NCBI RefSeq assembly: GCF_019649055.1
Contig: NW_026570222.1
Coordinates: 930,001-994,000, forward strand
Direction: 5' to 3'
DNA length: 64,000 nucleotides
From: Paramacrobiotus metropolitanus
Lineage: Eukaryota > Tardigrada > Eutardigrada > Parachela > Macrobiotidae
Position numbers and translations under genes: made by a program. Shown here piece by piece: positions 48,040 to 61,700 of the stretch; within the stretch, counting starts at the first letter, position 1; each line of letters opens with the position of its first letter. Under the pieces are notes generated by a model, which did not search any database, was not told where the DNA came from, and saw nothing but the letters and a program-made list of their open reading frames with translations.

Positions 48040-51000
48040 TTAAACTTGACCTCGATATTTGTGAAATCTTAGATGTTCTTCGATGAGCGTTTTATAAATT
48101 TCCCGCGATTCCACTCCGATACTAGCGTTGCCCATTTGTTTGGAATGGGGATCGATCATGTCCAACAACCGGTATAATCCGGCCGTAATATGCTCCTACA
48201 TTTAAAACACGATTATCCCATGAATACCCAGCAATCAGACTAATACAAATGCCTTGCCTTGGCTTCTGGATACAGTGTGCCATTCTGCATCTCCAAACAG
48301 TACACGGCAATTAAATGAACAACCAATTTGGAGAATATTCGCTTATGCCGGACCAGATTTCCAAGTAATCTGCAATACAGAAAAGGGACATTTGATGAAC
48401 ATGCACACATGGAGAAGAGTTTCATCGACAAACCTCTCAACAAAACTCGCGTTCCGGATCATGACGAGTTTCCGGTTGGCATTACGGGCCGTTGCGCTAT
48501 CGCTATCCTGACGGGCCCGTTGTAGAATGCTGATCAGCCATACTGAAATGGCTTTCATTAGAACCGGCACTGTCTGCGTCGTGATCAGCCGTGACTGCTT
48601 GAGAATTTCGTTGAGAATCAGCGTGCAGTTCTGAAAATGCATCGTGAAGTCCGCGTCACTGGATTCTTTGTTGAGCAGCAATCGAAATACTGGTTCACTC
48701 AAAGCAATCGTGCATGCAGCCAAGGCGTACTGCAAAAACAACATAGGTAAATGAACGATTACCGGTGGGTTAGAGTTTCCTCTCGCGTTAGGTTTTTTTC
48801 AAAATATTTTTATCTTTTCATAACGTTGCGTTTATAGTAGATGGCAAAGTATATTGCATATTTTCATCAACAACCAATTAAAACGAATCACCAGCAATGG
48901 AGAAGAGCTCAAATCACTCAGAAACTTTCGGAGCTAGTAATTTCAAAAAATGTGTACTTACCGAACTGTCCAGCAATGGAAATAATACTCCCATAAATGC
49001 TGAGCCGATCCGATGGTCGGTGCCAACGTAGCAGACCACAGAATTCAGTCTCTCCAGGATAGCTTCATACAGTTCAGTGCATTGTTTCACCGTTTCTAGA
49101 GTCAATTGAGTGGATATAATCAGACGCATGAAGGTCAGCTCCCAAAGCAGTGTAGATTCTGAATGTGGCGATCTTCTAAATATCGACAGACCATCCAGTA
49201 AAACCTGGGAAAATTTCACCGGCTTGGAAAATCGTCGCATCTGCCGAAAAAGGGCCATATGATCGGTTAAGGTAAAAACACAAGGAAGTTCTTCATCATG
49301 ATCTGACGGCTCGGCTGTTGCAGACTGCATTTCATCAACAGAAGACAGCAAAATTTTAAATAACTCTTCATAGGAATTTGAATCCAGTTCTCCTCTATCC
49401 AGTGGCACAGAAGAATCAGAGTGACGGTGTACACCAATTTCCGCTAGTGATGGGGTCAAATACTGGATGACCGAAGTTGCCATCTTTATCGAGCAATGTT
49501 GAGTGCCCTCCATATGCAAACACAGCCATTTGACGGCAGTTTCCATTCTTACAAGATCCGAGCTATGTCCAAGAAAATTCAGAGCGATATTCGCTCTTTT
49601 CGTTGTGAAATTTGGCGCAAGCTGTGTAATCAAACTACTGAATCGAGATTTCAAGTACTCCTCCGAATAAAGATTCGTCAACACGATCCGCAAAGTGTCT
49701 GCACATTGGAGAAGTAAAAAAACTTCGACTTCCGTCGTCTGACCATCTGGTACGAAAAACGCATTCGTGCACTTTCCGAAGAACTCTACTGTGGACGGCA
49801 CTAGTTTATCAAACAATGCTGGGTAATGAGGCTGGTTTGTTCGAGGGCTTAGTACTCGCAGGAATACTGACGGCAAATAATTCAAATCGACATTCTTCAC
49901 ATTTGCCACGCTTTTAATTGCTCTATCCACTGCTTCCGCTTCTCCTTGTGCTATTATCCTTTTAACTAACTGCACATCTATTGCGTAAGATAGGTGCAGA
50001 CACGAAGAAAGCGCAGCGGAATGCTCCAGTCGCATGGCTGTGTCGATCAGTTTTGGACGTAACCGGGCGTAATCAATCAGAACATTCTCCCAGTATCCAG
50101 CATCCACAGCAGGGACGGACATTATGGCGTTAATGAACAGCCTTTCAAGAAAAATTACGTTGTCGGCGGTATGGACATCCTGCGACCAGTTGGATTTATT
50201 ATCCAGAATGAATTCCATGGCTTTCCATAACAAAGACATCGAAAACACCAGCTCTTCACGAATAGTGAGGGATGTCGTCAGATGTACATACAGCTGCAAA
50301 CACCGGCCATACAATCGACAACGAGCTTGTGCATCCTCCCGTTTGGCTTTCTTGGCTTTGCGGCCAGTTGGCTGGCAGTCCGCGTCATCAAAGGACTCGC
50401 GCAAAATCATTTCCACGTTCTTTAAACATGCTGCGCGCAATGCGGGTTTTGTGCGCACACTTCCGGATGCAAGGAATTTATCCGCCACCGTGAACAATGT
50501 GTAAGTATTTTCGGCAGGAGAAGTTTGGAAGTGCAACCAGTATCGCACGAGATGTCGCCCAAATTCCATATCATTCACGGTCGTTTGCTCCTGGGGAAGG
50601 TGGACGTAGTGCGTGCAGATAGAGTTCCATACAGCCACGGGAAGACTCTGGGCGGTAATGTTGAAGACATTTCCATCCCAAACCGCACTGTGTGTGGCGG
50701 AATTCAAGACTTCCCAACACAAGAAGCCACTTAAATCATCGGCTGTCCATTTGAGCCTCGTCGAGACGGTGTAATACTGAATCAAGCCAGACTGTAACCA
50801 GAATTTCAAATCTGGTCTCTCCGAAGTTGTAGTTTCCTACGAATAGACACATTGCTGAATAGGCACCCTGCACAGCACGATACATTTATTACATTTGATT
50901 TAATTTGCACGACATTAATTATTCAAAAAAGAAGTTCATGCCTCATTGCCTGCACGTGGTGGCGGCGTTAAGTCGCCTCTCAAAATATCGTACAGCGAAA

Positions 51001-51765
51001 AACAAAGAACGAGAAAACACTAACCTTCATAGTACTGCTGCAGTTTTTCGCGTATTTTATTGCGCTTTTGGGCGATATTTCGAGCCGGTCACTTAAAATT
51101 AAAGCGAAATCATTCCAAGCATGTAGCAGGACCACGCAGGTATAAACGACATCGTCATCACGTAATTTTTCACACAATCCCTGCAAAGGTTCCAGTACAG
51201 TGTCTCGCATCTCTGTATGCAGTTTCCACACAGTCTGCAGAGTTTCCTGACGGGTGGTATTTTTTATACGAAAATGTTTTAATAAAATCCATAATATCCT
51301 GGCAAGCAGCTTGATTTTTCCGCCGAGTGCCCGATCCTGAGCAGTGTCCATGTGTTGCACATAGGCCAGCAGTTCCTTAAGGAAACTATCCCATACACTA
51401 GCCATCTGCGATTCCGGCGCTTGGGCAAAGGCATTTCGCAATTCCGCAAACAGTGTAAAAGAAAAACAATCCACACCATGCGGAGAAGCAGGTACGGACC
51501 GGAGGCCTTGCAGAAATTTGTTGAATAATCGCGGGAGTTGATGCAGCTGCGTGTAGTTGTACATCAACTTCTGAAGGACCAGTGCACCGTCTTCGCCGTG
51601 GCTAGCAGGTGAATATGCCGGATTCAAAATATCCCCAATCAGCTGCACCCAGATGTCAACACATCTTTTATCGATTTCACTATGATCGAGATGCAAAACA
51701 TCCTTGAAATGCAGGACCTCCGAAGATGGTCGTGGGTCTTCGGTGGCAACAACACACACGGTCAT
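48040..51765 (-). CDS. URB2: URB2/Npa2-like ribosome biogenesis protein, 5 exons, 1059 aa
   Basis: Nucleolar helical-repeat protein; in yeast it belongs to an early pre-60S assembly complex and is needed for large-subunit rRNA maturation. Exons: 51025-51765, 48962-50836, 48434-48729, 48258-48369, 48040-48195, all in phase. The chain is almost entirely alpha-helical with no catalytic motif, as is normal for the family. The conserved C-terminal block is the main evidence: a KLVVHLIAVYCLEMQNG helix, EHITAGLYRLLDMID, then IYKTLIEEHLRFHKYRGQV at the end, the form of the Urb2/Npa2 C-terminal domain. A lysine/arginine cluster (GRKAKKAKRED) may be a nucleolar or nuclear signal. The length (1059) is near yeast Urb2 (about 1170) and shorter than human. 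Start at 51765 is the first ATG in frame. The last intron (48196-48257, 62 bp) begins with GC. Confidence 0.85.
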
Positions 51766-52183
51766 TTTCCCTTCAGTTCTTCCCAAGTTCTTGTATAGGC
51801 TTCCAAATGTACAAACAAAGCAGCCCTGAACTTACAATTTCATGTATTTAATGTGAGACGCTTAAACAGAACAAATTCCTACAAAAAATTTAACATTCCT
51901 AAATAGACTGGCCAAAACTTAAAAACTTTTTTGACACCGTTGTGTCACCGGTCGACCGACCAGTTGTGTGAAGATGATAGCGTAGCGTGGTGGCGCTTAC
52001 CAATGTCGACCGCCCGCGCGCGCTGCGTGAGAACAAACGTAAATGTATTTACCGGCGCTTACCGGCAAATGAATGTACAATACTCGTACACATACTAACT
52101 TTGAGCGGAATATATATACTTTTTATTAATCATTCACAAAAGCTATCAATCAAACAAATGAAAAACAGAAGCATCACACAGCA
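51766..52183. other. Spacer upstream of URB2, ending at the retroelement 3' end
   Basis: Contains the presumed URB2 promoter and a GC-rich stretch with alternating CG (CCGCCCGCGCGCGCTGCG, about 52008-52026). No ORF of note. Confidence 0.4.
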
Positions 52184-53134
52184 TCAACAGACAGCAGAAA
52201 CAGGCGCCCGAATCACTGAGAACATTTGATCTAAATCAGCCGAAGCTGGTGCCGTTCCCAGGACGGATGCGGCGTTTCCACGCTGGATTTCGATGCTGAA
52301 CCTCTGGCGCAGATACTCAGTTGCACGTATCTCGCCTGTTTCCTGCCATATCATCTTGCCCAGTTCACTGATCAGCCGAGAGGCTTCCGGTCCGAGTGGT
52401 CCTACTGTCTCCACGCCCACTGCACGGAACAGGTAGTCCTGGGCGATGTTCTGGTACTTCGCGGTTTTCTTCCGTTCGGCCTGTGCCGCTGCTGCGCCAG
52501 CTTGGGTGGATGTTGCTGCAATATGGGAGAGGGCCATCGTGCACACACAAGTCACATCCCATGTCAACATTTTGCCTCGTTCCCATGGCACTAAGGTGAC
52601 ACCGTCAGGGCGTAGGCCGTTGGTCGGTGAAATTCCCAAGGGCTCAAGTTCAGTCTCAATGGTGGCTGAGGCGAAGGCTCGTTTAAGCGTGGCGTTTAAG
52701 CTGCTATGTCTAGACTTTCGGCCTCGACTTTTTTTGCAGCTCAAGCCATGGTATCCTCGATCGTCCACCCATTCATTGCAGATGCATCTGTGCGGAGTTA
52801 CAATCGGTGCTCCCAAGCGCAAGCCAACGGCAATCCGTAGTGCAGAATCGTTTAAAAGATTACCCAGAGATGCAGCTGGTAGAGCATCCAGCCATGCCCC
52901 GTTGTCCTTCGTGCTAACACCTAAAAGCCGCGCCTGGCTGGAAATATCAGACTGGGCAATTTCGGTTAGCGTCTTTACGGAGGTCTGGATAACTGGTTCA
53001 TCCCACACTTTCTGATATTTTCGGGCTTCTACAGCTGGAAGGTTAGCTTCCGTCACACGCTGCCACTCGGCTTCGGCGTCACCGCAGTACACCTCCGGGT
53101 CGAAATCGGAAATATCGGATGCCAATTGGGTCAC
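52184..53134 (-). mobile_element. 5'-truncated retrotransposon: C-terminal zinc-knuckle and restriction-like endonuclease domain, 316 codons
   Basis: One uninterrupted frame. Around residues 117-133 it has a C-x-C-x9-H-x3-C cluster (CICNEWVDDRGYHGLSC). This is followed by a basic block and a PD-(D/E)XK-like core: NGLRPDGVTLVPW (P176, D177) and LTWDVTC (D193), with threonine at the usual lysine position. The same wording (RPDG..LVPW......WD.TC, then IQRGNAASVLGT near the end) is familiar from C-termini of reverse-transcriptase ORFs in invertebrate genomes. No reverse transcriptase is present upstream, so this is a 5'-truncated copy. The frame has no ATG (it opens with GTG) and is more GC-rich than its surroundings, in keeping with an insertion. 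Low divergence of the frame suggests a recent copy. Confidence 0.65.
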
Positions 53135-53138
53135 TGAG

Positions 53139-53232
53139 TATTGGTAGATATTGGTAGATTCTTTTAATATATTGGAATATTGGTAGATTCTATTAAAATA
53201 TTGGTAGATTCGGAATATTGGTAGATTCTTTT
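53139..53232. repeat. Tandem TATTGGTAGATTC repeats at the 5' edge of the retroelement
   Basis: About five imperfect copies of TATTGGTAGATTC, spaced by CTTTTAATAT- or TATTAAA-like filler, abut the truncated end of the endonuclease frame. They could be 5' sequence of the element, an insertion-site minisatellite, or repeats made during truncated integration. Confidence 0.75.
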
Positions 53233-54520
53233 AAAATGAAAAATGCACATTGGTGCTTTGGTAGATTTTTGTCTTTTTCACGTTTCTTTCTGCTCTTATG
53301 CCGAAAACTGAGAAAAGACTGCATTTTTGTTAAGCACTTGGGTGGCTGTTGCCAATTTAATTAAAACTTCTTTCTGTATGTTCCATTAAATTAAGGAGTA
53401 CTCGCCGCACTCCGGACGATTACAACAATATCGTGTAAGAGATAGCAAATTCTAGATTACAACTTCCAAAATAAAAAAAAGTTCACTAAAAAATGCCCAA
53501 AAAGCCCAAGGAAAACAGAGTGTACTGTATTAATGTTAACACTAATGGTAAAGCTTCAGTACTGTACATGCAGTACGACCATATTGAATTATTATAACTG
53601 ACAGTTAGTGTACTACGGTAATATCTATAGATACAATATCAGGACGCCTTATTGTTTACAGTGCCGGTAGAAGCAACTGCCTTCGATGTCCATTCATTCT
53701 CGGAGCACTAGTTTTGAAATTAAAATTGCTATGAAATTACTATGAAGACAAAAATGTACTGTAATACGCTGTAAAGGGTAAGCTAAAGGAAGCCATTTTT
53801 GTTACGCGATAAGATGCATTTTCAGCACACATATACGGTATTTATACAGTACCGAAACAGAAATCGGCTCATCCACATCCCGTTATTATAACAACTTGAG
53901 CCGGCACCGTAAAAAGTTTGGAAGTCTGGATCAATATATAAAAACGATTTCTTGTGTCGCTAACCCATGTATGCTGCCGCGAAGGTGGCCGGGAAAAACT
54001 AGTTTACAAAGAAATTCTCTCGATAACGGGAGGATATTCTCCGATCAAGCAGATCTGCATTACAATAGACCAGAAACTGTTTACTTACGTTTGTCTGGTT
54101 AACGATCAGGCTACTAAGCAGCACTCCTTGCTGACGCTTCACTCAAGTAGAAACTATTACGTTAGTGCTCGTTTATTTGTATACGTTTCCATAGTACTTC
54201 CTGTGAGAAGAATTTATTCTGTTCCACTCTTTTGTGCTGGGATTTTTTTAGAACTGCTCATTCTGCAGTGACGTAACTAAAATTGATTTGTCTGGTAATT
54301 TCTTTTTCATATAAATTTTTAAAGATTCACAAATGTCCTCTTAAGGGAAGTGACCCGGTATATAACACTAACGTAAATTTTGGAGTTTATCCTGTATCAA
54401 TTTTAGAGCTTCGGTACTTCTATATCTTGTATCTGCACGCATTCCGGGTACACCGTACAAGCACGGTTACTGATACACGTTTAGGGTTCTAATTAAAGAT
54501 TATGAAGATGCATGATATTC

Positions 54521-54546
54521 GATTCCTGGGTTCGATTCCTAGGTGG
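54521..54546. repeat. Two direct copies of a 13-mer containing a box-B-like sequence
   Basis: TCGATTCCTGGGT is followed at once by TCGATTCCTAGGT. The junction reads GGTTCGATTCC, a perfect match to the tRNA T-loop/box B consensus. No box A or folding acceptor arm lies upstream, so I do not call a tRNA gene. A tRNA or SINE remnant is possible. Confidence 0.5.
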
Positions 54547-54690
54547 GTAACTTTTATCTCATAAAATCAAACCAAAAAAAGTATAAAATTTTCAAAATTA
54601 ACAAAAAAAATTTCCAATAGCCTGGTTTGCCCAACGGTTTTCTCCTGAGGGTAATAAGTCTCCGTAATGGAGTTTGGCTACTGTAGTACG

Positions 54691-54723
<33 letters not shown>
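54691..54723. repeat. ATA trinucleotide microsatellite, about 11 units
   Basis: Uninterrupted ATA repeats in the AT-rich spacer. Confidence 0.95.
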
Positions 54724-54724
<1 letters not shown>

Positions 54725-57311
54725 AACTACAAATACATTTTTTATCACGATATGTTCAACATGCTAAATTTGTTGTAAATTTAATAGAGTGTAATTAACA
54801 GTTGCGGTTAGACAAGAAGTAAACTCTCCTGCATATAATGTTCTATGGAAAAATACTCTAAAACTGAATGTGCAATCATGGTTATCATTTTATGTTCATA
54901 AATTGTTGTCTCAAAATGCTAATCAGCCACCCTATATAATGATAATCAGTAAAAACGTACGGTGAGAAAAACCAAACTTTTTTAATATTTTTACAAGTGT
55001 ATAATGTACCGAGTTCTGTCCAACTGCTAAAACCATTTACCCAAATATTGTGGGAATGGTGATAACCAAACCCCGTGGCGTTATTGCTTCCGTATATAGA
55101 TTGCCGGGTAGCTCGATATGTGTATATCACGCATTTTCCGGTCAGTTTGGTTGAGACTTGGAGCGCGATCGGCAATCTAGGCGGTACCGTGACCGCATCA
55201 GAATACGTATGGTCGGTGTTAAAATGACTAAGCGACCGGAAACTGTTGTGAATGTGATCTGGATCCGGATCTCTTGATGCTGCTCGACATAACTTGGATA
55301 TTTAGCAGTTAAATAAGATTCTTCATCATCATTCTCCTAAGCGCGTGTATATCGTCTGGATTAAGCTTCGCCGGGCTCCAAGGCGCAATACGGTTTGAGT
55401 TGGCTAACCATACAGTCGTGAAAATTTGATCGGTCTGTGTGTGGATGTTATGTGTGTTGGCTTTCCGTGTGTCAGCAGCGTTTGTGGGCATACGGAATTG
55501 GATTAGGAATCAGCCGGCGGTCAGAAGCGCCGCAGGAACGGAAGTCGCATGTAGAAGACCTCTTGGATCGCATTACTCCGCAACTCAAGCTCCATTGAAT
55601 ACCATGACCAAAGGCTATGCTTGCCGACTCCGGAATTGTTTGTGAAATCATTTTTTCTCTACCCATAAAGCACTTGATTGGTTCCAATCCAGTTATCTCG
55701 CTGCCCCGGTCGTTGTATACAGCCGCCTAATTATTCGAAATATGTAAAAGGACACTCACTGTTATCTCATTCAATTATCCCGCTGTGATCCGTATTAGAC
55801 GCTGTCTTCACCCAGTTTTCTCAGCATGCCTTGACGTCAAACGAATGTAGAAAAATAATGCGGATTATTTTTGAGATTCTCAGTGAAAAAATACCGCATC
55901 CCCCTTATTACAAGCAATGAAGGCTATCGTTGCACGTGGGATTGCCAGTGGGATTTGGCTGCTGAACACTCTTGTGTTTGTTTACATGCACAGGACCGGC
56001 GATCTTTCGTTTTTATCATCAAACCACTCTGTCGGGTTTATTGGCGAAAACAATCGAGGTATTTAAACACAAAACATAATATACCGTGTTTCTGATGTTC
56101 AGTGTAGCCACGTAAGAGTGCAACACAGGCGTTTATTTCACTGTTCCATACGTTAAAGCTTAAAAGCGCAGATATCATTAAATTTTGTGTTGTCGTTTTT
56201 ATACATGAATTTTCCGCACGCGATTTCGTTTCTTTATCTGAATGTGTTTACTATATGCAAATTTTTGCTTTTCCTGAGGCTTGGATAATAAGTTGTTTAC
56301 AGCTATGTACCTTTCATAATTATATAAGTACTAGTATCTAATTTAATGCGAGCTAAATACTTAAAGAGCTGCGGAAAATTAATACAAGTGAACTGGTGGA
56401 AGGGCAGGAAGCAATTTTACACACATTTGTTCGTCATACAGAATTGTGCACATCTGCACACTTATTAGCGACTTTGCCGTAATTGATATGCAGGTCAAAC
56501 AGTAAAAAATATTTTTTACAGTATTACGGCATACGATTTTATCTGTTTAAGTAAGTGGCTTCTCTTATTACTTATTGCACGCCTCGTAGTTTCGCGCGAT
56601 TACTGTTATCTGAATAGGCGGCCACTGATGTGCGACAGTCAACAAAGCATTTCGTTTACAGAAATTGTAGGCGATTTCTAAAACTCAACGTGGAACAGTT
56701 GTACATACCATTAATCTATTAAATATCTCTAACAATTATAAGAAGCATCGTTGAAATCACAGCATCACCGACTATTCCTGTCCTGTGTCACAGTTGTGGT
56801 AAAATTTAAATTCGCGATGTATTTAATTTCATACAGTACTACAGATAAAATGTGTATTGTGTGCATCATAGTGTTGTTGAAAATTTCTGTTGACAGATCT
56901 TAGTACACAAATGGTAAATGTCATCGTCTCATACTTCTCACTTCTTGTAGAATGCATACCGATTGGAGTGAAGTTTTATTTCGAGCCAGTGCCGCATGCA
57001 TATTACAGCTCTTAGGCTGCAGTTTTATGATCAAATCTCTGAAAGAGGCTAAATACCGTTACCATAATTACAGTATTACCAAAAGTAAGACATTTATAAT
57101 ACCAAGTACTTAATATCTATATAGTGTGAACTGTGTACTTACTATAGTGCACAGCTGTTCTTCATAATACTCAATTAAAACACTTAATTACTTAAAAAAA
57201 TTAAATTTTCCTAAACTTTTATTAAACATTTGCATGTACACCTCTGAATTTCGCATCTAGTTGTAAACTGCCTGTTTAGTAAATTAAAAAATTTCTATAG
57301 CATTTAAAAAG

Positions 57312-57435
57312 ATGCTAATATTATCTATCTGGATTAGCATGCATTTAGCATTTGCAACTACCTTGTATCCAAATGCTCACACACGTGCGATTGTCAGTAT
57401 ATTTCTTATTTTCTTCTATGGGAAATCAGTCAATG
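57312..57435 (+). CDS. Candidate first exon (signal peptide) of the multi-CUB gene
   Basis: An ATG frame with hydrophobic segments (MLILSIWISMHLAF and IVSIFLIFFYG), ending AAT G|GTCAGA. The single leftover base matches the phase required by the exon at 58768 and would give KSVN-VDFWTLSES. The donor is weak and the intron would be 1.3 kb, so this link is a guess. Confidence 0.3.
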
Positions 57436-58767
57436 GTCAGAAGTGCTTCAGGAAGCTTTTGTCACTAAGAGTGCTGAAGTGGGATAAAGCCTGAATGGCA
57501 AATGTTTTCAGGAGCAATGAATCTTTACAATTTGCACACACAGACTGCGTAAATTTCTGTTAAGTATGCCCTCAAGTCAAACTGCGGCATTTGTACATGC
57601 AGAAACGAATTAAAATTGAAATACTTAATAGTAAAACTGTATTTCTTACACTTTATATGACGTACGCCGGGCATTCTGGTTCGACGTACCGGTTGCGTGA
57701 TATCATTAAATGCAGTAGAAGTATCCGTTTATTATTGCAACATATGCGATTCTGAATCGCCGAAACTGCATAACTAGAGTGCAAGTACGTAACCATACAC
57801 ATACCATACATTTGTTAAGTTTAAAATAATTTGCACACTTTAAAATTTTGGATGTTATAGTTATCCCATATCTTTAAATGTACGTAACTCGATGCTGGTA
57901 CAATGATCATTATATAGCAGTAAAGCGAATTCCCGTTTCATTTTTGGCAAATATTTTGTTAAATTTTGCGCAGCTATTATTAAGCAGGCGCTTCTAAGAT
58001 GAAAATTGGACTGTAAATAGTTGCAAGGCCATTTCTGGCATTTCGGGCATGGAAACGGATGCGCGACGTGTCCCGCTGATTAGGTTTGTGGTTAGATGCT
58101 GGCTGTCAGCCGGAGTCAGAAGAAGCTTGAACAAATTGTAAATGACATAGCAGCCAGCCAGCCTGCAGGACGCCTGTACAACGTAAATTTGAGAAACATC
58201 TAAATAGTACTTGACAGTTATCTCGACTCTCTGCGCTACGATCAAATCAAATCGATTTGTGCGAAATTTTCAAAGCTAATAGGATAGCCTATTAAAGTTA
58301 GCACAAAATTTTGCTGCAATTTCACATGTAATTGAAAAAAACATTTATTACTCCTTATTGGTTTGTGCGGACAATCGAGAGAGCAAGCGTCACGATGGAT
58401 TTGATGCATTTAGATTTCCATACCGATCGATATTCTTCTTGCAATACATGAGAAATGGATATTACCCTATACCACTAACTTTTTGTTAACATTATGGATG
58501 TCAGCAGCATATGCTGATATTACGCATATAAAACATGATCAAACAGCGGATTCAAGTGTGTTACTTCGGGCACAAAATTACGTAGTTTCAAAATATGAAT
58601 TTAAAAATAGTACTTACTTGCACAATATAAGATTAAAGTTTACATATTCTCGCTATAGCTAAACAAGCAGTTGCAATTGTGCATCATAGGGTAAATTTTG
58701 CATCATAGCAGCAGCATGTTCCAAACTTTTTTTATTCTAAACTTATTTTGCTATTTTGTCTTTACAG

Positions 58768-61700
58768 TTGATTTCTGGACATTGTCCGAAAGCGGGTGTG
58801 CTTGCGCACATGATAGTTTTAACATGACTTGTGCGTGCTGCGATCCCGGTTAGTAAATACAGTAACTGCGTACATATAGAACCACGTGAAGTGGTGCATG
58901 AATAATTAGAGTGGATGACTATACACAGCTTGAGAAATAAATCTTTTTGTGGGTGCTTTTTTTGCTTTAACGGTTTTAACTATAAGAACTGCTTATGTCG
59001 GTCTTGTTTTCAGGAATAGGATGTCCGTGCTCGGCCCCACTATCCAATCGCTGCGCTCAATGTGGTCTGGAATCGTTTTGCGGAAAAAGTGAGGAGCTAT
59101 ATTACGACAAATTTTATAGATTTTAACAGCTTTCATCTATTGGTAAATATAATTAGCTGCCGGTGACAACGGTATGCGAAAGAACTGCATGCAAGCTCTT
59201 CGATTTTGCTGTGCTGGGTTTAATACCTTTTTTTCTGCCCATGAATCCGCAAGTGTAGGGCGAGACCGGCGAGCAATAATTTTATTATGCATTACTCCCG
59301 CTAAGCTATGCCTGTTTTTAGGCTGAAGCTTATCTCACTTGTTTTTGTTGTTCGTGCTAATGTTTTCGAGTTGGGCTGAGTAAAGGGTAGGCTGTCAAAT
59401 TGGACAATTATCGGATGAGTATAATTTTCTCTGCAAGATTGATTATGCTGTTGCACTGCATGACGCTGTGGTTAGCTGCACTTTCGACAGGAGCTTGGCT
59501 AGCTCGTTGAGTTTCTGGACGTGACGGACACTTTGTCGAGTCTGGGTTCATTTGGCACATGTTTTGCGTGCAGGATGATGTTGGAGTGCATTGCTGAGCT
59601 ATGCTAAGCAAACCTTGCTACACAAAAGTCATTCATAAGATCTGCCAACAGTTATGCTACGTAAACAGAGTAAAAATAGACGTGTTTCCTAACAGCAGGA
59701 TTTAACTTTCAAGCTCAAATAAACCCATAATTTACCGAGGTATACGCATGTGTGAGAACTGTACATCTCTTTTCTCACTGAAATTCCGGAAGTCGTGATA
59801 ACCTGAATAAAAATTGTTTTGAAGTGACCAGGCATTTTAATCAAATATATTGCTGGGGTAAATGGTTGCACATCTTTGCAGACCTAATAATGTCATTATC
59901 CACAGTAAATATACAACATAATAATGCAAATTTCGTTTCGGTGCTGCCGGCTTTCAATGCGTTGCCTTGTTAGGCGGTAGTAGAGTGCGTTATTTTGCTC
60001 TGACCTCGATAAGCATTTTCACACTAACGATAATGAGCTCGTCTGTCATTCGGAGCAGTTGGCGCTTATCATTAATTTCTTGTTGTTTTAGTGTGCAATA
60101 TGACCATTGATATGAGTCAGTTGACAACTAAGCATGGAGCCATTTATAGCCCTCCTTCACCTGGACCAATTTTTTGCTCGTTTTATGTTGTTGCCAATCC
60201 GAGCACACGGATTCAGATTGACCTTTATCGGATGCAAGGCATCGGAGAGTACAATCCCCAAACAAAAAGGTCAGTGTATGACTGCACTGTTTTTTGTTTT
60301 TAATGATCCTGCATACCGGTATCATGCGTGCTTCAGGAAATCATTATCATTAATATCATACTTTAATTACACATGTTTCATTAAATACCATTGCCAAACT
60401 GATCTCTAAATATATTTCATAAATGTTCGACGAATAATTATATAAGTCACTAAGTAAAAATGCATCCGAAATATTCGATGAAAAATGGTATCACTGTATC
60501 AGTAATAATTTTAAGTCAACACTGAAAGACTTCCAGGCTTACTAAAGTCACCTTTTTTACTCATTATTTATTATAGGCAAATCTTTTTTGATTTACATTA
60601 CATATACAGTATAGTATGCCCTGCAACTATTAAATGGTAATTTGAAAAATAGGAGCATCGTTACCGTTTGTTCGCCAGTGGGAGTGTTGTCCGCTATGCG
60701 CGGGAACTGAAACTCCACGAGCCTTCGCACAAGCACTTAAAATTTATTAAAATACCGATAAATTACATAATCGTGCTAGAAAATAATGAAAACCGGTGAC
60801 AGTCAGTCTCCGGAATCGTCGTCTCAAGAACCGAGGCCGGAATCATACTTTCTCGAAAAATTTCATGATCCTGAAATCTCGTATATATGTTAATATATAT
60901 GCACGATGGACGGAGTGGATAATTTAAGTGAAGTTTTGCTGTTGTGATTAATATAGCGTGTTTCTTTCTTATTACCATAACTGTGCGATGATTATTAATA
61001 CAAGCAAAACCCAGAAAAAAAAATGTCAAAACAGGTGATTAAAAAAATAATTCCAGAATGGTATGTTCATGAGAAAGAACTTCAAACAAGGTGTGAAAAC
61101 CGGTATTTATGATACACGGGTGTCTGAATGGATACTATAAGGGCACCTTTTTTTGCGGTTAGAGCAGTGTTGCTTTCACCCTATATATTCTTAGTCCGTG
61201 AGTGTTTTCAATTATACTTATATAACTGACTAACACTTCTTCAAAACCCCTGTTCAAAATCAAGAGAGTGCAGCTTTCATTCATGATCTACGGTATATAC
61301 TGTAATTAATATGATGTGGATATTTAGTTGGAGGAGTTCGTTTGACAAGCGCGCAGACTCATCATTAAATTTAGGACCGCTATTCTAGATGTTCGCAGTG
61401 AAAAACATCTTTATACAGTGCGATTTGCATTGATAAGTTCATTAATTCTTATGTGACAAAATTAGCGATATTTGTCTTTAAATTGCTTTGCAGATGCATT
61501 GGCGGCTTTTTGCAAATAATTGACGGAGTTCGTGCGCTTAGAGGAAATTCATCCGCTGTCCATGTGTTTTGCGGCGCTGATAGCCGTTTTGACCGACCGG
61601 TGACTATTTTTAAAGAGCGTAAGTGTCAACTCTTGAGTTATACTGTTCCACTTTCACATCGATGGTTATTTGGCCGGTCTAAGCATATAAGCCGTTTCCA

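Larger units (their letters stand above)
53233..57311. other. 4-kb intergenic region, no gene recognised
   Basis: AT-rich. Contains a doubled box-B-like sequence at 54521-54546, an (ATA)n microsatellite at 54691-54723 and a solo copy of the TACCATAATTA terminal sequence at about 57055. Open frames are short and without domains. Confidence 0.45.

Noticed and set aside
54500-54560. Possible tRNA gene with GGTTCGATTCC
   Set aside because: The match is created by a 13-bp direct repeat; no box A, anticodon arm or pairing acceptor stem could be drawn.
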